Positions 61,762-64,000 of a DNA stretch of 64,000 nucleotides are shown in pieces. Source of the stretch: Planctomycetia bacterium (GTDB lineage: Bacteria > Planctomycetota > Planctomycetia > Pirellulales > Thermoguttaceae); assembly GCA_030527205.1 (NCBI GenBank), contig JAUNBG010000011.1, positions 19,936-83,935 on the forward strand, given 5' to 3'. The first letter of the stretch is position 1, and every line of letters starts with the position of its first letter. Below the pieces are notes generated by a model. It saw only the letters and a program-made list of their open reading frames with translations, had not been told where the DNA came from and searched no databases. The translations under genes and the position numbers were made by a program.

Positions 61762-62952
61762 ATGCGAAAAAAAAGTTTTTTAATGGTCATTTTGGCAACC
61801 CTGTTTGTTTTTTGTTGCCAGAATTTTGTTTCCGCGCAAGAAAAATGTCCGCTTCAGGATTTCGACATTGCTTTCATGACGAGTCCGTCCAATGCTTATC
61901 AGACGAAAATGGTTGAATCGCTGATTCAAACGGAACTCTTTCAAAAAGGATTTGCGAAACTGACAAAGAAAATTGATGAGGAATACGAAAAAAATGAAAC
62001 AAAATCGGATTTCCCCCAAAAACAGGCCAATTATATTTTGAGTCAGATTGCGAAAAGTCTGAATAAGGAAACGGTTTCTTCTGGAGACATTATCCGCAGT
62101 TTTTATGAACATGTCAACGCGATCTTTTTTTTGGGCAACCTGAATGTTGCAAAGTCAGATGATTTCGATCAACATTGTCAAGAACTTTCAATTGATGGCG
62201 CCTTTGTTTTGATTGTTGATTTTAATCCTTCGGCTGTTTTTGATCTCGAACAAATTCTCGTTAAAGATTCGGATTATGTCGTTGTTCAAGACAGGGACGG
62301 CATTTTTGCGATCAAAAATAAGAAAACGATTCCAGGCAAAGTCAAAAACGTTGTTGTTGGCGGAACTGAAATTCAAAACTCGGGATATTTTGCCATTGTT
62401 TTGGGCGAAAAAGAAGACCTGATTATGAATACAATTCAAAAATTTCAACATTTTGAGGGATTGAATGTTCTGCAGAATCAATATCCAAAAATGGTTAAAC
62501 AGTTGATAACTCGTTCGACGCTTTTTGAAAAACTTTCAGAAATGGATCATTTTTCCGGCGATGAAAAGGACATCAAAAAAGCAAAGGAATATTCGGCCCT
62601 TATTCAGAACGTTTTTACAAAAATCGATTCGATAAGTCATTCAATTATTGAAAATGAGCAAGGGGAAATTATTGTTTCTTTTCAATTGACAGCAAAAACG
62701 GAAGAAGATGCTCAAGCATTTGAAAATATTGTTCGCGGCGGCATTGCTTTGATGAAATGGAATGTTGAAAGTCAAAAGGACATAAAAAAAGAACTCAATA
62801 TCATTCACGGAGCTTTAGATTTGATTCAAATCAACCGCGAAGCTCAAACAGTGACCGCAGATTTGAAAATCAATCAAGATATTCTTAAAATCGCTTTCGA
62901 CATTCTTAAACCGGAACTCGAACAATTGAAAATTTTTCTTGATAACATTTGA
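61762..62952 (+). CDS. Exported protein of unknown function
   Basis: This is a 396-aa secreted protein with a signal peptide (KSFLMVILATLFVFCCQNFV, cleavage near SAQ/E). The rest is soluble with alternating helices and strands (GAFVLIVDFNPSAVFDLEQI, NVVVGGTEIQNSGYFAIVLG, EQGEIIVSFQLTAKTEEDA), reminiscent of planctomycete exported proteins of unknown role. No catalytic motif is recognised. It is divergent from the nfn operon and is followed by a repeat-rich gap. Confidence 0.68.
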   Translation: MRKKSFLMVILATLFVFCCQNFVSAQEKCPLQDFDIAFMTSPSNAYQTKMVESLIQTELFQKGFAKLTKKIDEEYEKNETKSDFPQKQANYILSQIAKSLNKETVSSGDIIRSFYEHVNAIFFLGNLNVAKSDDFDQHCQELSIDGAFVLIVDFNPSAVFDLEQILVKDSDYVVVQDRDGIFAIKNKKTIPGKVKNVVVGGTEIQNSGYFAIVLGEKEDLIMNTIQKFQHFEGLNVLQNQYPKMVKQLITRSTLFEKLSEMDHFSGDEKDIKKAKEYSALIQNVFTKIDSISHSIIENEQGEIIVSFQLTAKTEEDAQAFENIVRGGIALMKWNVESQKDIKKELNIIHGALDLIQINREAQTVTADLKINQDILKIAFDILKPELEQLKIFLDNI

Positions 62953-63177
62953 CGGTTCTCTGTTGAGTTGCTCAAAACAATCGAAGCGTTCATTTTTCTG
63001 TTCAAACCCTTGAGAATAACGCTAAAATCGTTTTGCTTTTAATTCAAAACGACTCTCTTGTTCTGAAAATGAGACTTGCATTTCTTTTTCAAGCCGATTG
63101 AACATCTGAGTCGTTGGGGTTACAAGTCCGACAATAATCGACGGATCACGAAAGAGCGAAGCTGCAACCCATTTTGA

Positions 63178-63325
63178 CCGCCGTTTTAAAGCGATTTAAA
63201 TTAACGACGAAATCGCAACTTCCAAAAAGAAAAGCCTCATTGCGTTTCCGCCGCGTCGCTGCGCGAAAATTTCCAATATCATTACAAAAATCGAGGAAAA
63301 CGCAGAGTTATTATTTTGTGTATTC
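63178..63325 (-). repeat. Dispersed repeat family 2, direct-repeat unit A
   Basis: It runs from CCGCCGTTTTAAAGCG to TTATTATTTTGTGTATTC and is almost identical to 63851-64000. In reverse complement it matches the left part of the copies at 13.4 and 57.5 kb. Confidence 0.8.
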
Positions 63326-63727
63326 AATGCGATTTCATATTGACGTTTATCAAAATCTTTCGATATGATAAAACAAGTCAGCTTTCAGATACTGCCTTTT
63401 TATCCTAATTACTTATGTCAAACCCGTTTTTTTCGTTCAATATGAAATCGCTTATGGGGGTTTTTGTCTGATCACAATAAATCAACGACAATCACGTTGG
63501 ACGAATCCTCTGTTTTTTCCCTTTGTTTTCTCCCTTCCTTTCTCTCTGTGTTTCAGCGTCTCAACGAGAGATAAACAAAATAAATATCATTGTCGCTGCG
63601 AATCATTTTTAATATTTTCGAATCTCAACGCGACAAATATCTCAAGTTGATATATATTTATTTTTAAAATGAGTTTTTATCATAATATTTCTTACTGATT
63701 TTTCTGATTTTAACAATTATTCCGCCA

Positions 63728-64000
63728 GACTTCGACTTTTGCTTCGCGCTGGACGAAATTCTTTTTAAAAAAGGATTTTCGCGCAGCGGCGCGGCGAAGA
63801 GAATAAAAACTCCCCAAACGAGCGACGGAAACGAATATTTTTAAATGAAACCGCCGTTTTAAAACGCGATTTAAATTAACGACGAAATCGCAATATCCAA
63901 AAAGAAATGCCTCTTTGCGTTTCCGCCGCGTCGCTGCGCGAAAAATTCCAATATCATTACAAAAATCGAGGAAAACGCAGAGTTATTATTTTGTGTATTC
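63728..64000 (-). repeat. Dispersed repeat family 2, unit B (cut by window end)
   Basis: It includes GGATTTTCGCGCAGCG and CTCCCCAAACGAGCGAC, then a second copy of the ~150-bp block ending TTTTGTGTATTC exactly at the window edge, so the element continues outside. Confidence 0.75.

Larger units (their letters stand above)
62953..64000. other. Repeat-rich gene-free end of the window
   Basis: No gene is supported in the last 1 kb. It contains two direct copies of a ~150-bp block (63178-63325 and 63851-64000), extra family 2 sequence (63728-63850) and a CGTCTCAACGAGAGATAAAC unit (about 63560). The frame at 63174-63368 lies within the repeat. Confidence 0.6.

Noticed and set aside
1..64000. CRISPR array, rRNA, tRNA, phage or integrative element
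   Set aside because: No regularly spaced direct repeats, no cloverleaf with a TTCGA-type loop, and no integrase, transposase or phage gene could be found.

Overview
The window reads as chromosome of an anaerobic member of the Planctomycetota, probably a Pirellulales-like (Thermoguttaceae-type) lineage with AT-leaning DNA and wide intergenic gaps. This is an inference. It rests on Tat-exported Gfo/Idh/MocA dehydrogenases, Tat-exported xylose-isomerase-like TIM barrels, two giant HzsA-related c-type cytochromes, a TPR protein ending in two RNA-polymerase alpha-CTD modules, squalene-hopene cyclase and a SpoIIM-like protein. The anaerobic lifestyle is suggested by a heterodisulfide-reductase/Flx-type electron-bifurcation gene set and an NfnAB-type transhydrogenase. 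No phage, plasmid, CRISPR, rRNA or tRNA gene was recognised.

Layout. 0.1-15 kb is a carbohydrate and secreted-redox block: sugar isomerase, two Tat Gfo/Idh/MocA proteins, two paralogous HzsA-like cytochromes, nagA and a class-I-amidotransferase-like hydrolase. 15-25.5 kb holds a lipase-like envelope protein, the TPR/alpha-CTD fusion, a large TPR protein coupled to a planctomycete-type unknown, a ZnuA-like binding protein and a Met/Gly/Pro-rich secreted protein. 25.7-32.2 kb is a minus-strand block with a half-length UvrA carrying a long extension, arfB translationally coupled to a 698-aa unknown, and an orphan MoxR ATPase. 32.7-39 kb holds a strong promoter with an unusual leader, an FGGY kinase, shc and a DAACS symporter with an extra N-terminal domain. 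39-49.1 kb is the minus-strand hdr/flx region: two Fe-S proteins, mvhD, hdrA, hdrB and hdrC, interrupted by two membrane proteins, a frameshifted zinc-ribbon gene, a cupin and a Tat TIM-barrel protein. 49-63 kb carries a CNNM/CBS protein, an NtrC-type regulator, sppA, pcrA, spoIIM-like, nfnB-nfnA and a secreted unknown.

How the genes may work together. HdrABC, MvhD and the two Fe-S proteins could form a flavin-based bifurcating complex that balances ferredoxin, NAD(P)H and thiol/disulfide carriers. NfnAB would link NADH, NADPH and ferredoxin. The 5' block would feed sugars (GlcNAc-6-P deacetylation, polyol/sugar oxidation, FGGY phosphorylation) into that metabolism. Regulatory potential is visible as an NtrC-type activator, the alpha-CTD fusion, a candidate switching leader before hdrC and a structured leader before the FGGY kinase.

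The gaps are not empty. At least six full and two partial copies of a ~115-bp palindromic MITE-like element, several ~150-350 bp copies of a second dispersed repeat, and short CGCAGAG-type repeats occupy much of the noncoding sequence.
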